30,025 nt of DNA. Origin: Akkermansiaceae bacterium. Its GTDB lineage: Bacteria > Verrucomicrobiota > Verrucomicrobiia > Verrucomicrobiales > Akkermansiaceae. The position numbers were made by a program, and so were the translations under genes. Location of the stretch: NCBI GenBank assembly GCA_024233135.1, contig JACKPZ010000033.1, positions 1 to 30,025 on the forward strand, read 5' to 3'. The notes below the pieces were generated by a model, which saw nothing but the letters and a program-made list of their open reading frames with translations, was not told the origin of the DNA and did not search any database. Shown here piece by piece: positions 16,359-25,733 of this stretch (position 1 is its first letter; each line of letters begins with the position of its first letter).

Positions 16359-17303
16359 GTGGAACCGATCACTTTCAAACCGCTCTACATGGACCGCGTC
16401 TGGGGCGGTCGCGAATTGGAACGGATTTACGGCCGGGAGCTGCCGGACGCCATCACACCGATCGGCGAGTCGTGGGAGATCGTGGACCGTGAGGATGAGC
16501 AGTCGGTGGTGGACGAAGGACCGCTGGGAGGCACTTCGCTGCACGAATTGTGGAGCCTGAGGCGGGACGAGATCTTCGGTGCCTCCGAACATCCTGCCGG
16601 GCGTTTCCCGATTCTGATCAAGGTGCTCGACGCCCGGGACGACCTCTCGATCCAAGTGCATCCGCCGGTGGACAAGGCCGAGGATCTCGGCGGCGAACCG
16701 AAGACCGAGATGTGGTTCATCGCCGACCGCGATCCGGGCGCGAAGCTTTACGTCGGGTTGAAACACGGCGTGGCACGCGAGGACTTCGAGAAATCGATCG
16801 CCGACGGCAGTGTCGCGGACGTCGTGCACGCGGTGACACCGGAACCCGGCGAATCGATTTTCATTCCGAGCGGGCGCCTCCATGCCATCGGCGCGGGGTT
16901 CCTGATCCACGAGATCCAACAGAACTCGGACACGACCTACCGGGTCTTCGACTGGAACCGGATGGGGCTCGACGGCAAGCCGCGCCAGCTCCACGTCGAG
17001 CAATCGCTGGCGAGCATCGACTTTGACGACTTCGAGCCCGGCATGGACGAGGCGGACGGCGAAACGCTGGCCTCCTGCCCGTATTTCCGCACCGACCGCA
17101 AGCTGGTGGCGGACGGGGGCAGCTTGGAAAATCCCGACCCGGGGCGGTTCTCGATCGTTTCCGTCGTCGATGGATGCCTTGTCAGTGCCGGTGGCCGGCG
17201 TTTTGGCAAAGGACGTTTCCTGTTGCTGCCACGAGGAGCGTCTCCACTGCGAGCCGAGGGAGAAACCACGGTCTTGCAGGTGACCCTGCCGTCGGACATG
17301 TGA
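16359..17303 (+). CDS. manA: Mannose-6-phosphate isomerase, class I
   Basis: A cupin-fold, zinc-dependent isomerase interconverting mannose-6-phosphate and fructose-6-phosphate, cytoplasmic, 314 residues from the chosen start. Zinc ligands are visible as QVHPP (Gln99, His101), KTEMWF (Glu117) and PSGRLHAIGAG (His175). HEIQQNSDTTYRVFDWNR is the conserved stretch around the active site. Length is that of the short Bacillus-type class I enzymes. The frame opens at a TTG (16323), but GTG 16359 gives the family-typical N-terminus (EPITFKPLYMDRVWGG), so I use it; no Shine-Dalgarno decides the matter. It faces the GH13 gene, with a shared hairpin between the two stops. It fits the window's sugar-handling theme, but could also serve GDP-mannose supply. 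Confidence 0.9.
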   Translation: MEPITFKPLYMDRVWGGRELERIYGRELPDAITPIGESWEIVDREDEQSVVDEGPLGGTSLHELWSLRRDEIFGASEHPAGRFPILIKVLDARDDLSIQVHPPVDKAEDLGGEPKTEMWFIADRDPGAKLYVGLKHGVAREDFEKSIADGSVADVVHAVTPEPGESIFIPSGRLHAIGAGFLIHEIQQNSDTTYRVFDWNRMGLDGKPRQLHVEQSLASIDFDDFEPGMDEADGETLASCPYFRTDRKLVADGGSLENPDPGRFSIVSVVDGCLVSAGGRRFGKGRFLLLPRGASPLRAEGETTVLQVTLPSDM

Positions 17304-17315
17304 GACCGCTTCGAA

Positions 17316-17333
17316 CGCGCTCTCACGAGCGCG
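17316..17333. terminator. Hairpin between converging manA and GH13 genes
   Basis: CGCGCTC (17316-17322), loop TCAC, GAGCGCG (17327-17333) form a perfect 7-bp stem in the 36 bases between the two converging stop codons. There is no T-run on either strand. It probably serves as a bidirectional 3'-end structure. Confidence 0.5.
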
Positions 17334-17339
17334 CCTACC

Positions 17340-19199
17340 TCACTCGCCGATCTCCAGAAGCAGCGCGGAGCAAGGCGGCATGTCAGGAAGGGCGAGTCCC
17401 TTCGTTCCGAGGTCGGCTCCGCCAGCCACGCCTTTCCAATCGGTCGCCAGCTTGTCGCGGAACACCCAGGTTTCGAGATTGCTGCGCTCGAGGAACATGC
17501 GGGCGTCATCGGGGATGCGGACGCGGGCACCCTTGATCGTTTCCGATCCGTGGAAATTCGCGACCACCAGCGAGGCCGCGCGGGTCTTCGGGTCGCGCCG
17601 TAGGAACGCGTAGAGCCAGTGGCCGGACGCCGTTTCGTCCCCCACCCTTCCGAACGCGGGGTTCTCCTTGTTGGCGTGGTTGAGCCCGTAGAACTCGCCA
17701 TGCGTGAAGGCAGGACCGCTGGTGGCGTGGATCAGGCGGGCATACCAATCACGGAGCTGTTTCTGATCATCGGACAAACGCGCGCCGTCGTATTTTCCAC
17801 CGTTCACCCACTTGGCGAACTCGGGCATGCACCAGTAGTCGAAGATCGTCGTCCGCGAGTTGTCGCCGGCAAAGCCTTGGTTTCCGATGGCAGGCTCGCC
17901 GACCTCCTGGCCGTGATAGAGCATGAGCGGACCGCGGCCGAGCGCGAACAGGACGGCGGTCACCGGCCGCCCGACCTTCATGCCGACGCCGCCCCAGACC
18001 TTGGGATTCGCGATCCGGACCTCGTCATGGTTTTCCGCGTAGCGGAGGGAGCGATGGAAACGTCGGCCGGTGAAGGTGAGCGGATCGAGGTCGTTCGCCC
18101 ACTTGCCGTCGTCATACAGGCCTTCGAGCACGTCGTAGGACGGATCGTCGTACACCGCGTCGAATCCGGCATCGAGCAGGGCCTCCAGCACGTGCTCGTC
18201 GGTGAGCTTGGCGGGGTCGTTGTCGTAGGCTTCGGCGCAGAAAAACACGGATTTGTCGCGGTCCCGGCAGCGTTTCACGGCCCAGCGCCAGAACTCCATC
18301 GGCACCATGTGCGCCATGTCGCAGCGGAAGCCATCGACGCCCAGTCCCTGCCAGTATCCGAGCACGCCGTCCATCGTGCGCCAGGTCTTGGGCACCCCGG
18401 CGGGTGCCGCATCCGGGCCGGGCAGATGGGACGTGTCGCGGCCGGTGGTGAAATCGTGGCCGTAGTTGAGCTTCACGGTTTCATACCAATCGTGGATCGA
18501 CGGCGCCCAGGTGATCCCGTTGCTGCCGGTGACCTTGCCGATTTCCTTCTCCGGCGGAAACAGACCGTCGCAACCGGGGAGATCCGCCGTCGGGAGTTTC
18601 AGCGGAGGCCCGCCGCCCGGATCGCCCGGACGGAGGTAGAAGAAATGGTTGTCGCGATCGAAGAACTCGCCGGTCTTGTCGCCTTCGCCAAACGAATGCT
18701 CCGGCCGGACGTCGGACTGATAGGACCGGGCGACGTGGTTCGGCACGAAATCGATGAGCACCTTGAAACCATGGTCATGGCAGCGCGCGACGAGTGCCTT
18801 GAATTCGTCGATCCGTTTCGCCGGATCCGCCGCGTAGTCCGGGCAGACATCGAAGTAGTCCTTGATGGCATACGGGCTTCCGGCGACGCCCTTGAGGATG
18901 TCCGGATCGTCCGCCGGGCGGCCGGGATAGGACGTCCCGCTCGCTTGTTCGAGCACGCCGGTGAGCCACAGGTGGGTGAAACCCATCTCCTTGAGCGAGG
19001 CCAGCGCCTTCGCGTTGATGTCGGCGAATTTCCCGCAGCCGTTCTCGGCCAGGGTCCCGCCGGGTTTGCGGGTCTCGTTGGTGTTGCCGAAGGTGCGCAC
19101 CATCAACTGGTAGATCACAGGACGGGGCGCCTCTTCTCCTCGGCCGGGCACAATCATCGCCAGCAGGAAAACACCGGACAGCAGGATTTGCCAAGTCAT
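17340..19199 (-). CDS. Exported GH13 alpha-amylase-family enzyme
   Basis: A 619-residue exported protein with signal peptide (about 1-21, MTWQILLSGVFLLAMIVPGRG) followed by the (beta/alpha)8 barrel start VIYQLMVRTFG. The four GH13 regions are present: LIDFVPNHV (148-156), GFRCDMAHM with nucleophile Asp294, FFCAEAY with acid/base Glu323, and AENHDE with Asp392. Hence it should cleave or transfer alpha-glucosidic bonds of starch- or glycogen-like glycans in the periplasm or outside. A C-terminal beta domain (about 540-619) is present. Subfamily and product size cannot be told. Its ATG overlaps the stop of the upstream MFS transporter gene (ATGA, 19196-19199), so enzyme and uptake system are co-translated. 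Confidence 0.92.
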   Translation of the reverse strand: MTWQILLSGVFLLAMIVPGRGEEAPRPVIYQLMVRTFGNTNETRKPGGTLAENGCGKFADINAKALASLKEMGFTHLWLTGVLEQASGTSYPGRPADDPDILKGVAGSPYAIKDYFDVCPDYAADPAKRIDEFKALVARCHDHGFKVLIDFVPNHVARSYQSDVRPEHSFGEGDKTGEFFDRDNHFFYLRPGDPGGGPPLKLPTADLPGCDGLFPPEKEIGKVTGSNGITWAPSIHDWYETVKLNYGHDFTTGRDTSHLPGPDAAPAGVPKTWRTMDGVLGYWQGLGVDGFRCDMAHMVPMEFWRWAVKRCRDRDKSVFFCAEAYDNDPAKLTDEHVLEALLDAGFDAVYDDPSYDVLEGLYDDGKWANDLDPLTFTGRRFHRSLRYAENHDEVRIANPKVWGGVGMKVGRPVTAVLFALGRGPLMLYHGQEVGEPAIGNQGFAGDNSRTTIFDYWCMPEFAKWVNGGKYDGARLSDDQKQLRDWYARLIHATSGPAFTHGEFYGLNHANKENPAFGRVGDETASGHWLYAFLRRDPKTRAASLVVANFHGSETIKGARVRIPDDARMFLERSNLETWVFRDKLATDWKGVAGGADLGTKGLALPDMPPCSALLLEIGE

Positions 19200-20914
19200 G
19201 GATTCCCGATTTCTCCGCTTTCGGACTCATCGCCAACGATCAGGACCGCCAGCGAAGCGATGGCCATCGAGATCCCGCCGGCGAGCACGGCGTTCATCGC
19301 GTTGCCCCCGAGCAGGACGTCCACCAGCTTGCCGAGCGCCACCGAGGCGAGGATCTGGGGAAGCACGATGAAGAAATTGAAGACGCCCATGTAAAAGCCC
19401 ATCTTGTTGCCGGGGATCACGTTGGCGAGCATCGCGTAGGGCATCGAGAGGATGGATGCCCAGGCAATGCCCACGCCGACCATCGAGAGCAGCAGCAACG
19501 ACGGTTTGCCGACGAAGGCGGCCGACGCAAGACCCACGGCGCCCACCGCGAGGCAGATCAGGTGGATCTTCTTGGCGGAAAGGAAACGCGTCATCGCCAG
19601 CAACACGAAAGAGAACCCGAAGGCGACCAGGTTGTAGGTCGAGAAGCACACACCGCCCCATGCCGCGCCTTCCTGATAGCGCCGGGCGGAGGCGAGGGTT
19701 TCCAGCAATTCATTCGAAGCCGCGGAAACCCCGGCCGCCGCGGGCGAGTCGATGCCATGGCTGGCAAGGCCGAGCGCGAAACTCTTCACCAGCGGGCTCT
19801 CGGTTTCTTTTTCGCTGGGCTTCTTGTCCACCGCTGCGGCGCTGCGGATCATGTCGGACAGCATCGCGCTGTCGATGCGTTCGCCGGGATCCGGCTCACC
19901 TTTCGCCAGGCCGAACATCTGGAGCATCGGGTGATACCATGGCCGGTCCGAGCGGTCGGCGGGAGCGGCGGCGGTGAGTTCCATTTTCCTCGCCTCATAC
20001 TCCTTCGCAAGCGCGGCGGCGGGCGCGAGCCAGCGCGGTTCCTTCTCGATCCGCTCTTTCGCCTCCGGCGTGTGCAGACCGAGGGGCTCGCCGCCATAGA
20101 CCTTCTTGCCGACGCCCGGGACGAAGTAGATCCACATGCTGAAGAGTGCGAGCCAGGTGAAGAACTGGACGACGGCGAGTTGTTTCATCGCCGTCGGCAT
20201 CGAACCGATGCCCTGGAAGATCTCGGTGAACGCGTGCCCCACCCCGGCGCCCTTGCGTTTCATTTCCTCGAAGGCCTCCATGTCCTCCGGCGGATACTCG
20301 CGGGTGGTCAGGATGGTCACCATCACCGCGAGGAAGAACACCACCGCGCCGATGTAGAACGCGAGTTTCACCGCCGGCGGGATCGGGCTGTCCACCGTGG
20401 CCTCCTTCCCGACTCCGAAACCGTTGGTGAGGATGAACGGCAGCGCCGAGGAAAGCACCGCGCCGAGCCCGATGAGCAGGCTCTGCATCGCGAATCCGCT
20501 CTTGCGCTGGTCCTTCGGCAGCATATCGCCGACGAACGCGCGGAAGGGCTCCATGCTGACGTTCACCGAGGCGTCGAGGATCCACAACAGGCCGGCCGCC
20601 ATCCACCAGACCGTCGAGTTCGGCATCGCGACGAGCGCGAGGCTCGCGAGGATGGCCCCGACGAGGAAATACGGACGCCGCCGGCCGAGCCGGGTCCATG
20701 TGCGGTCGCTGTAGTAGCCGATGATCGGCTGGATGATGAGCCCGCTGAGCGGCGCGGCCAGCCAGAGGATCGCGATATCCTTTTCCTCGACACCGAGGAA
20801 TTGATAGATGGACGACATGTTCGCCATCTGGAGGCCCCAGCCGAACTGGATGCCCAGAAAGCCGAACGACATGTTCCAGATTTGCCAGAACGAGAGACGC
20901 TTGGGTTCCGCCAT
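19196..20914 (-). CDS. MFS sugar transporter (SLC45/GPH-like) with a long loop between TM7 and TM8
   Basis: A 12-span major-facilitator carrier, 572 residues from ATG 20914. It opens LSFWQIWNMSFGFLGIQFGWGLQ, and the cytoplasmic motif DRTWTRLGRRRP follows TM2, both typical of the bacterial maltose/sucrose (SLC45-like) carriers. TM6 is at about 182-202 and TM7 at about 246-267. Then comes a hydrophilic segment of about 140 residues (roughly 272-415) before TM8 (GGVCFSTYNLVAFGFSFVLLAM). With a cytoplasmic N-terminus this insert lies on the periplasmic side; relatives have a short loop there. It overlaps the exported GH13 gene by ATGA, so it probably imports maltose-type products of that enzyme. 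ATG 20941 is an alternative start adding nine residues. Confidence 0.88.
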   Translation of the reverse strand: MAEPKRLSFWQIWNMSFGFLGIQFGWGLQMANMSSIYQFLGVEEKDIAILWLAAPLSGLIIQPIIGYYSDRTWTRLGRRRPYFLVGAILASLALVAMPNSTVWWMAAGLLWILDASVNVSMEPFRAFVGDMLPKDQRKSGFAMQSLLIGLGAVLSSALPFILTNGFGVGKEATVDSPIPPAVKLAFYIGAVVFFLAVMVTILTTREYPPEDMEAFEEMKRKGAGVGHAFTEIFQGIGSMPTAMKQLAVVQFFTWLALFSMWIYFVPGVGKKVYGGEPLGLHTPEAKERIEKEPRWLAPAAALAKEYEARKMELTAAAPADRSDRPWYHPMLQMFGLAKGEPDPGERIDSAMLSDMIRSAAAVDKKPSEKETESPLVKSFALGLASHGIDSPAAAGVSAASNELLETLASARRYQEGAAWGGVCFSTYNLVAFGFSFVLLAMTRFLSAKKIHLICLAVGAVGLASAAFVGKPSLLLLSMVGVGIAWASILSMPYAMLANVIPGNKMGFYMGVFNFFIVLPQILASVALGKLVDVLLGGNAMNAVLAGGISMAIASLAVLIVGDESESGEIGNP

Positions 20915-21034
20915 GAAGGTGCGTGTGGGTTTGGGACCCATTTCATCCCATGTCGTCCAAGGCGGGGCAAGCCTCTAACCGGAACTTCGGCCCAAGCGGC
21001 GGATTTTGTTAAACCACCGGGCCGCGGCGACATT

Positions 21035-21313
21035 TCAAGGGTGTTTGTCCCGCTCCTCGCGGATCACCGCGAGCGCGTCGTAGAGCGCGAAGAGCATCAC
21101 CAGCAGGGTGAGCAGGGCGACTCCGCCCCACCAGGCGAGGAAGGCCCACGGGTTTCCACCGAGCCAGCCGTCGATGGCCCAGAGGCCGATGGCGATCATG
21201 CCGAGCGCGACGAGCAGGATGCGGCCGATCACCTTCCGCCGCGCGGCGCGGTCGTGGAGGATCGCGCGGGCGACGAATTTCGAATCGTTCCAGCCGTCCT
21301 TGCCCACGCTCAT
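21035..21313 (-). CDS. Small two-span membrane protein, unknown
   Basis: A 92-residue protein with a basic N-terminal stretch (HDRAARRKVIGR) and two hydrophobic spans, at about 29-47 (ILLVALGMIAIGLWAI) and 54-77 (PWAFLAWWGGVALLTLLVMLFALYDAL). It ends in a short charged tail (IREERDKHP). I do not recognise the family. Its ATG overlaps the prepilin peptidase stop (ATGA, 21310-21313), so the two are co-translated and may work together, perhaps in pilus or secretion assembly. The next gene downstream, the MFS carrier, is transcribed in the same direction but has its own 94-120 base leader region. Confidence 0.75.
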   Translation of the reverse strand: MSVGKDGWNDSKFVARAILHDRAARRKVIGRILLVALGMIAIGLWAIDGWLGGNPWAFLAWWGGVALLTLLVMLFALYDALAVIREERDKHP

Positions 21314-22455
21314 GGCATGCCGCGCAGGGGTCCGAGGAAATCAAGATACCAGGCCCACAAGTGCCAGCCGCCGAAGGCCCATGCCAGCGATCCCATCGCG
21401 AGGAAGGGGCCGAAGGGCAGTTGCTTCCCGAAGCCGATGCGGCCGATGATCGCCGCCACGATCGCGAACAACGAGGCCGCGAACAGCGAGAAAAACACGC
21501 CGGACCAGCCGAAGAATGCGCCGATCATCCCGAGCAGGTGCACATCGCCGAAGCCCATCGCCTCGCGAGGGATCACCGTGCTGGTGGCGGTGCCGTCGAG
21601 GGAAACCAGTGCCGCCAGTTTGTGGGATGAGCCGTCCGGCAGGGTGACTTCCAGTTCCCGGATCTCAAGCGTACCGCCGTCCACCGGTTTGCCATCGACA
21701 CGCAGATCCGGGCACTCGATGACGAGCTTGTCGCTCTTGCGCGAGAACATGTCCCACCACGCGATCTCCTCGTCGCCGATCACGAGGCACATCGGATCCT
21801 GATCCGTCTCCGGCTCGCGGATGTGCCAGTCCACGGGTTCATCGAATTTCACCGGGCGCTTGCCGAAGGCGAGCTTCCCGAGTTCGACCACCGCCCAGAG
21901 ACCGAGGAAACCGACCGCCCAGCCGATGGCGCCGTGTTTCAAACCGTCCTTCCAGGTCGTCGCGTCACCCGCAAGCGCCGGAAGCCGCGGATAGAGCGCG
22001 CAGGCGATGAGACCCACGGCCGTGCCCGCCCAGGTCATCGACGTCGGGATGATCAGGTGCTCGATGTCGATGAAGGTGATGGAAACCAGCAGCGCCATCA
22101 GCACCCAAAGCGGCAGGATCACCTGCGGAGCATGACCGAAGAAATGCCAGGTGACGGTGAACAACAGCGCCGTCAGCAACTCGACTCCGAAGTAGCGGAA
22201 GGCAATCGGCGCGCCGCATTCGGCACATTTCCCCCGCAGCCACAGCCAGCTCACCAGCGGCAGGTTAAGCCACATCGGGATGGGTTTTTTGCACTTCGGG
22301 CAGAACGAACGGTTCGGCTCGTTCACCGACATGCCGAGGGGCACCCGATAGATCACCACGTTGAGGAACGAACCGATGCAGGCTCCGATCAAGAACGCGG
22401 GGATCAGCCAGATCCAGTGGTCGAAGGGTATGTCGAACAAAGCGCCGTCATTCAA
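21310..22455 (-). CDS. pilD: Prepilin peptidase (A24 family) with a cytoplasmic-domain insertion
   Basis: A polytopic aspartic peptidase that cleaves leader peptides of type IV pilin-like and type II secretion pseudopilins and may N-methylate them. It has GSFLNVVIYRVP, the Cys-X2-Cys pairs C52/C55 and C77/C80 of the bifunctional enzymes, and the active-site Asp residues D130 (FIDIEHLIIP) and D304 (AMGFGDVHLLG). From the chosen start it is 381 residues, about 100 more than usual. The extra part (about 195-297) is a hydrophilic, beta-rich segment just before the second catalytic motif. No ATG lies near the conserved N-terminus. I use TTG 22455, preceded by a G-rich GGGAG-type site; TTG 22440 is an alternative. 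A longer in-frame extension to 22737 runs through the perR region and is rejected. Confidence 0.88.
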   Translation of the reverse strand: MNDGALFDIPFDHWIWLIPAFLIGACIGSFLNVVIYRVPLGMSVNEPNRSFCPKCKKPIPMWLNLPLVSWLWLRGKCAECGAPIAFRYFGVELLTALLFTVTWHFFGHAPQVILPLWVLMALLVSITFIDIEHLIIPTSMTWAGTAVGLIACALYPRLPALAGDATTWKDGLKHGAIGWAVGFLGLWAVVELGKLAFGKRPVKFDEPVDWHIREPETDQDPMCLVIGDEEIAWWDMFSRKSDKLVIECPDLRVDGKPVDGGTLEIRELEVTLPDGSSHKLAALVSLDGTATSTVIPREAMGFGDVHLLGMIGAFFGWSGVFFSLFAASLFAIVAAIIGRIGFGKQLPFGPFLAMGSLAWAFGGWHLWAWYLDFLGPLRGMP

Positions 22456-22549
22456 GCCCCCGCGCGCTCCCTGCCAAGAAGAAAGCCTGCCTGACGAAGT
22501 TCGCCGGCACGTCCGCTCCCGCAGGCGATCCTGATCTGGACAGGAAAAA

Positions 22550-22570
22550 GTTCTGGACTCAATCCAGAAC
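22550..22570 (+). promoter_or_regulatory. Candidate PerR operator upstream of perR-katG
   Basis: A perfect 8-bp inverted repeat, GTTCTGGA (22550-22557), spacer CTCAA, TCCAGAAC (22563-22570), lies 19 bases before the GTG start of the PerR-like gene. The half-site core TCTGGA also occurs alone at 22535-22540. A possible -35-like TGGACA (22537-22542) would place the repeat across the -10 region, but the -10 match is poor. No copy is seen in the 55 bases before katG, so katG would be controlled from this site by read-through. The site is also in the divergent promoter region of the prepilin peptidase gene. Confidence 0.55.
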
Positions 22571-22588
22571 AAATCCAAGTCTCGCCTC

Positions 22589-23011
22589 GTGTCCGATCCC
22601 TCCGCCCTGCTCCGAAAACATGGAATCCCGGTGACGGCCCAGCGTTTGGCCGTGATGAGGGCGGTATCGGAACGGCAGCATGCCACGGCCGATGCGATCG
22701 CCGAGGATGTCCGGGCGAGCATCGGCACGATTTCCAAACAAGCGGTCTACGACGCGCTCGGCATGTTGGTGAAACGCGGGCTCATCCGGCGGATCCAGCC
22801 GGCCGGCTCCCCCACCCTTTACGAGGACCGGATCGGCGACAACCACCACCATCTGATCTGCCGGAGCTGCGGCATGACGGTGGACGTCGATTGCGCCGTC
22901 GGCCACGCGCCCTGCCTGACGGCGGAGGAAGAACACGGTTTCCGGATCGACGAAGCGGAGGTGATTTACTGGGGCGTCTGTCCCGAGTGCCTCGCCGCGC
23001 GCGAAGCTTGA
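22589..23011 (+). CDS. perR: Fur-family peroxide-responsive regulator (PerR-type)
   Basis: A 140-residue Fur-family repressor. The N-terminal winged helix (about 10-70) is followed by the dimer/metal domain. All five regulatory-metal ligands of Bacillus PerR have equivalents: His31, Asp80, His86, His88 and Asp99. Asp at the last position is the feature that marks peroxide-sensing PerR from iron-sensing Fur (Glu). The structural zinc site is Cys91-X2-Cys94 and Cys131-X2-Cys134. With iron bound it would repress; peroxide oxidises a ligand histidine and releases DNA. It sits 55 bases upstream of katG on the same strand, the expected target. Start GTG 22589 is used; the family helix begins soon after (LLRKHGIPVTAQRLAVM). 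A perfect inverted repeat upstream suggests autoregulation. Confidence 0.9.
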   Translation: MSDPSALLRKHGIPVTAQRLAVMRAVSERQHATADAIAEDVRASIGTISKQAVYDALGMLVKRGLIRRIQPAGSPTLYEDRIGDNHHHLICRSCGMTVDVDCAVGHAPCLTAEEEHGFRIDEAEVIYWGVCPECLAAREA

Positions 23012-23066
23012 ATCCGGAAATTTTAAACCAGCGCTTTCCCCTCACACCTAACAAAGACGAAATCCC

Positions 23067-25331
<2,265 letters not shown>

Positions 25332-25343
25332 GTTCCTGAAAAA

Positions 25344-25383
25344 GCCATGCCCCCACCCCCGCGAACGGGGCTGGGGGCATGGC
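25344..25383 (+). terminator. Long hairpin after katG
   Basis: GCCATGCCCCCA (25344-25355) pairs perfectly with TGGGGGCATGGC (25372-25383). An inner stem (CCCCG/CGGGG with a CGAA loop) lies beyond one mismatch, giving about 17 bp in all. It starts 13 bases after the katG stop and has no T-run, so it is a 3'-end stabiliser or a weak terminator. Its outer arms are related to those of the tRNA-Ser terminator at 25536-25576. Confidence 0.65.
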
Positions 25384-25398
25384 GGACAGGGTGGGATT
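25368..25398 (+). repeat. Direct repeat copy 1: relic of the tRNA-Ser 3' end plus flank
   Basis: These 31 bases match 25561-25591 at 29 positions, and the two copies lie exactly 193 bases apart. The last 19 bases (25380-25398) are identical to the CCA end, the 3' acceptor strand and the adjoining T-arm part of the tRNA-Ser gene. No matching 5' half of a tRNA is found beside this copy, so it is a fragment. Confidence 0.75.
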
Positions 25399-25428
25399 GA
25401 CTTCGCTCCGCTCCGTCCAAGCAGGATG

Positions 25429-25479
25429 CGGCCTCCTCCTCCGGAGGCCGGTTGAATAGATTCGCCGCTGAACGCGGCG
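25429..25479. repeat. Two further stem-loops between katG and the tRNA gene
   Basis: CGGCCTCC (25429-25436), loop TCCTCC, GGAGGCCG (25443-25450) form an 8-bp stem. CGCCGC (25463-25468), loop TGAAC, GCGGCG (25474-25479) form a 6-bp stem. Both are perfect. Together with the hairpins on either side, most of the 240 non-coding bases from 25332 to 25572 can fold. I see no coding frame or known RNA family there. Confidence 0.45.
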
Positions 25480-25535
25480 TCCGCTTTCAAACCCGTTTCG
25501 ATTCGCTCAAGGGGACCTCGGCCCACCCTGTAAAC

Positions 25536-25576
25536 GCCACGTCCCCAGCCCGGACAAGCCGGGCTGGGGACGTGGC
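25536..25576 (-). terminator. Terminator hairpin of tRNA-Ser
   Basis: A perfect 18-bp stem, GCCACGTCCCCAGCCCGG (25536-25553), with loop ACAAG and its complement at 25559-25576. On the minus strand it begins within the discriminator/CCA end of the tRNA and is followed by GTTTA. The position fits a transcription terminator for the tRNA gene; the T-run is short. Confidence 0.65.
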
Positions 25577-25591
25577 GGACAGGGTGGGATT
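25561..25591 (+). repeat. Direct repeat copy 2: tRNA-Ser 3' end plus flank
   Basis: Partner of 25368-25398 (29 of 31 bases identical). This copy belongs to the intact tRNA-Ser gene (25573-25663, minus) and its terminator arm. Confidence 0.75.
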
Positions 25592-25663
25592 CGAACCCAC
25601 GGTAGCCTTTAGGGCTACACACGCTTTCCAAGCGTGCTCATTCGACCACTCTGACACCTGTCC
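25573..25663 (-). tRNA. tRNA-Ser (anticodon GGA)
   Basis: Read on the minus strand, GGACAGG (25657-25663) pairs with CCTGTCC (25577-25583) as the acceptor stem, followed by a G discriminator and an encoded CCA (25573-25575). The anticodon stem CACGC/GCGTG encloses the loop TTGGAAA with anticodon GGA, which reads UCC/UCU serine codons. A long variable arm (GTAGCC...GGCTAC) confirms a class II serine tRNA. The T-arm holds GGGTTCGAATCCC. The length of 91 bases with CCA is normal. Confidence 0.97.
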
Positions 25664-25733
25664 TTGGGAGCGGGCCGGGACGCTAGGAAGCGCGCCGCCG
25701 CTTGGCAATCCATTTTTCCGAAGATTCGCGCGA

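Noticed and set aside
16161..17003. Minus-strand open frame over manA
   Set aside because: Antisense to a gene with a complete zinc site; no motif in the mirror frame.
22456..22737. Longer N-terminus for the prepilin peptidase reaching 22737
   Set aside because: It would overlap perR and the candidate operator antisense, has no hydrophobic span and does not resemble the family.
25344..25576. Paired hairpins as integron attC sites or a CRISPR-like array
   Set aside because: There are no attC core sites, no integrase and no gene cassettes. Only two related hairpins exist, and one is clearly the tRNA terminator.
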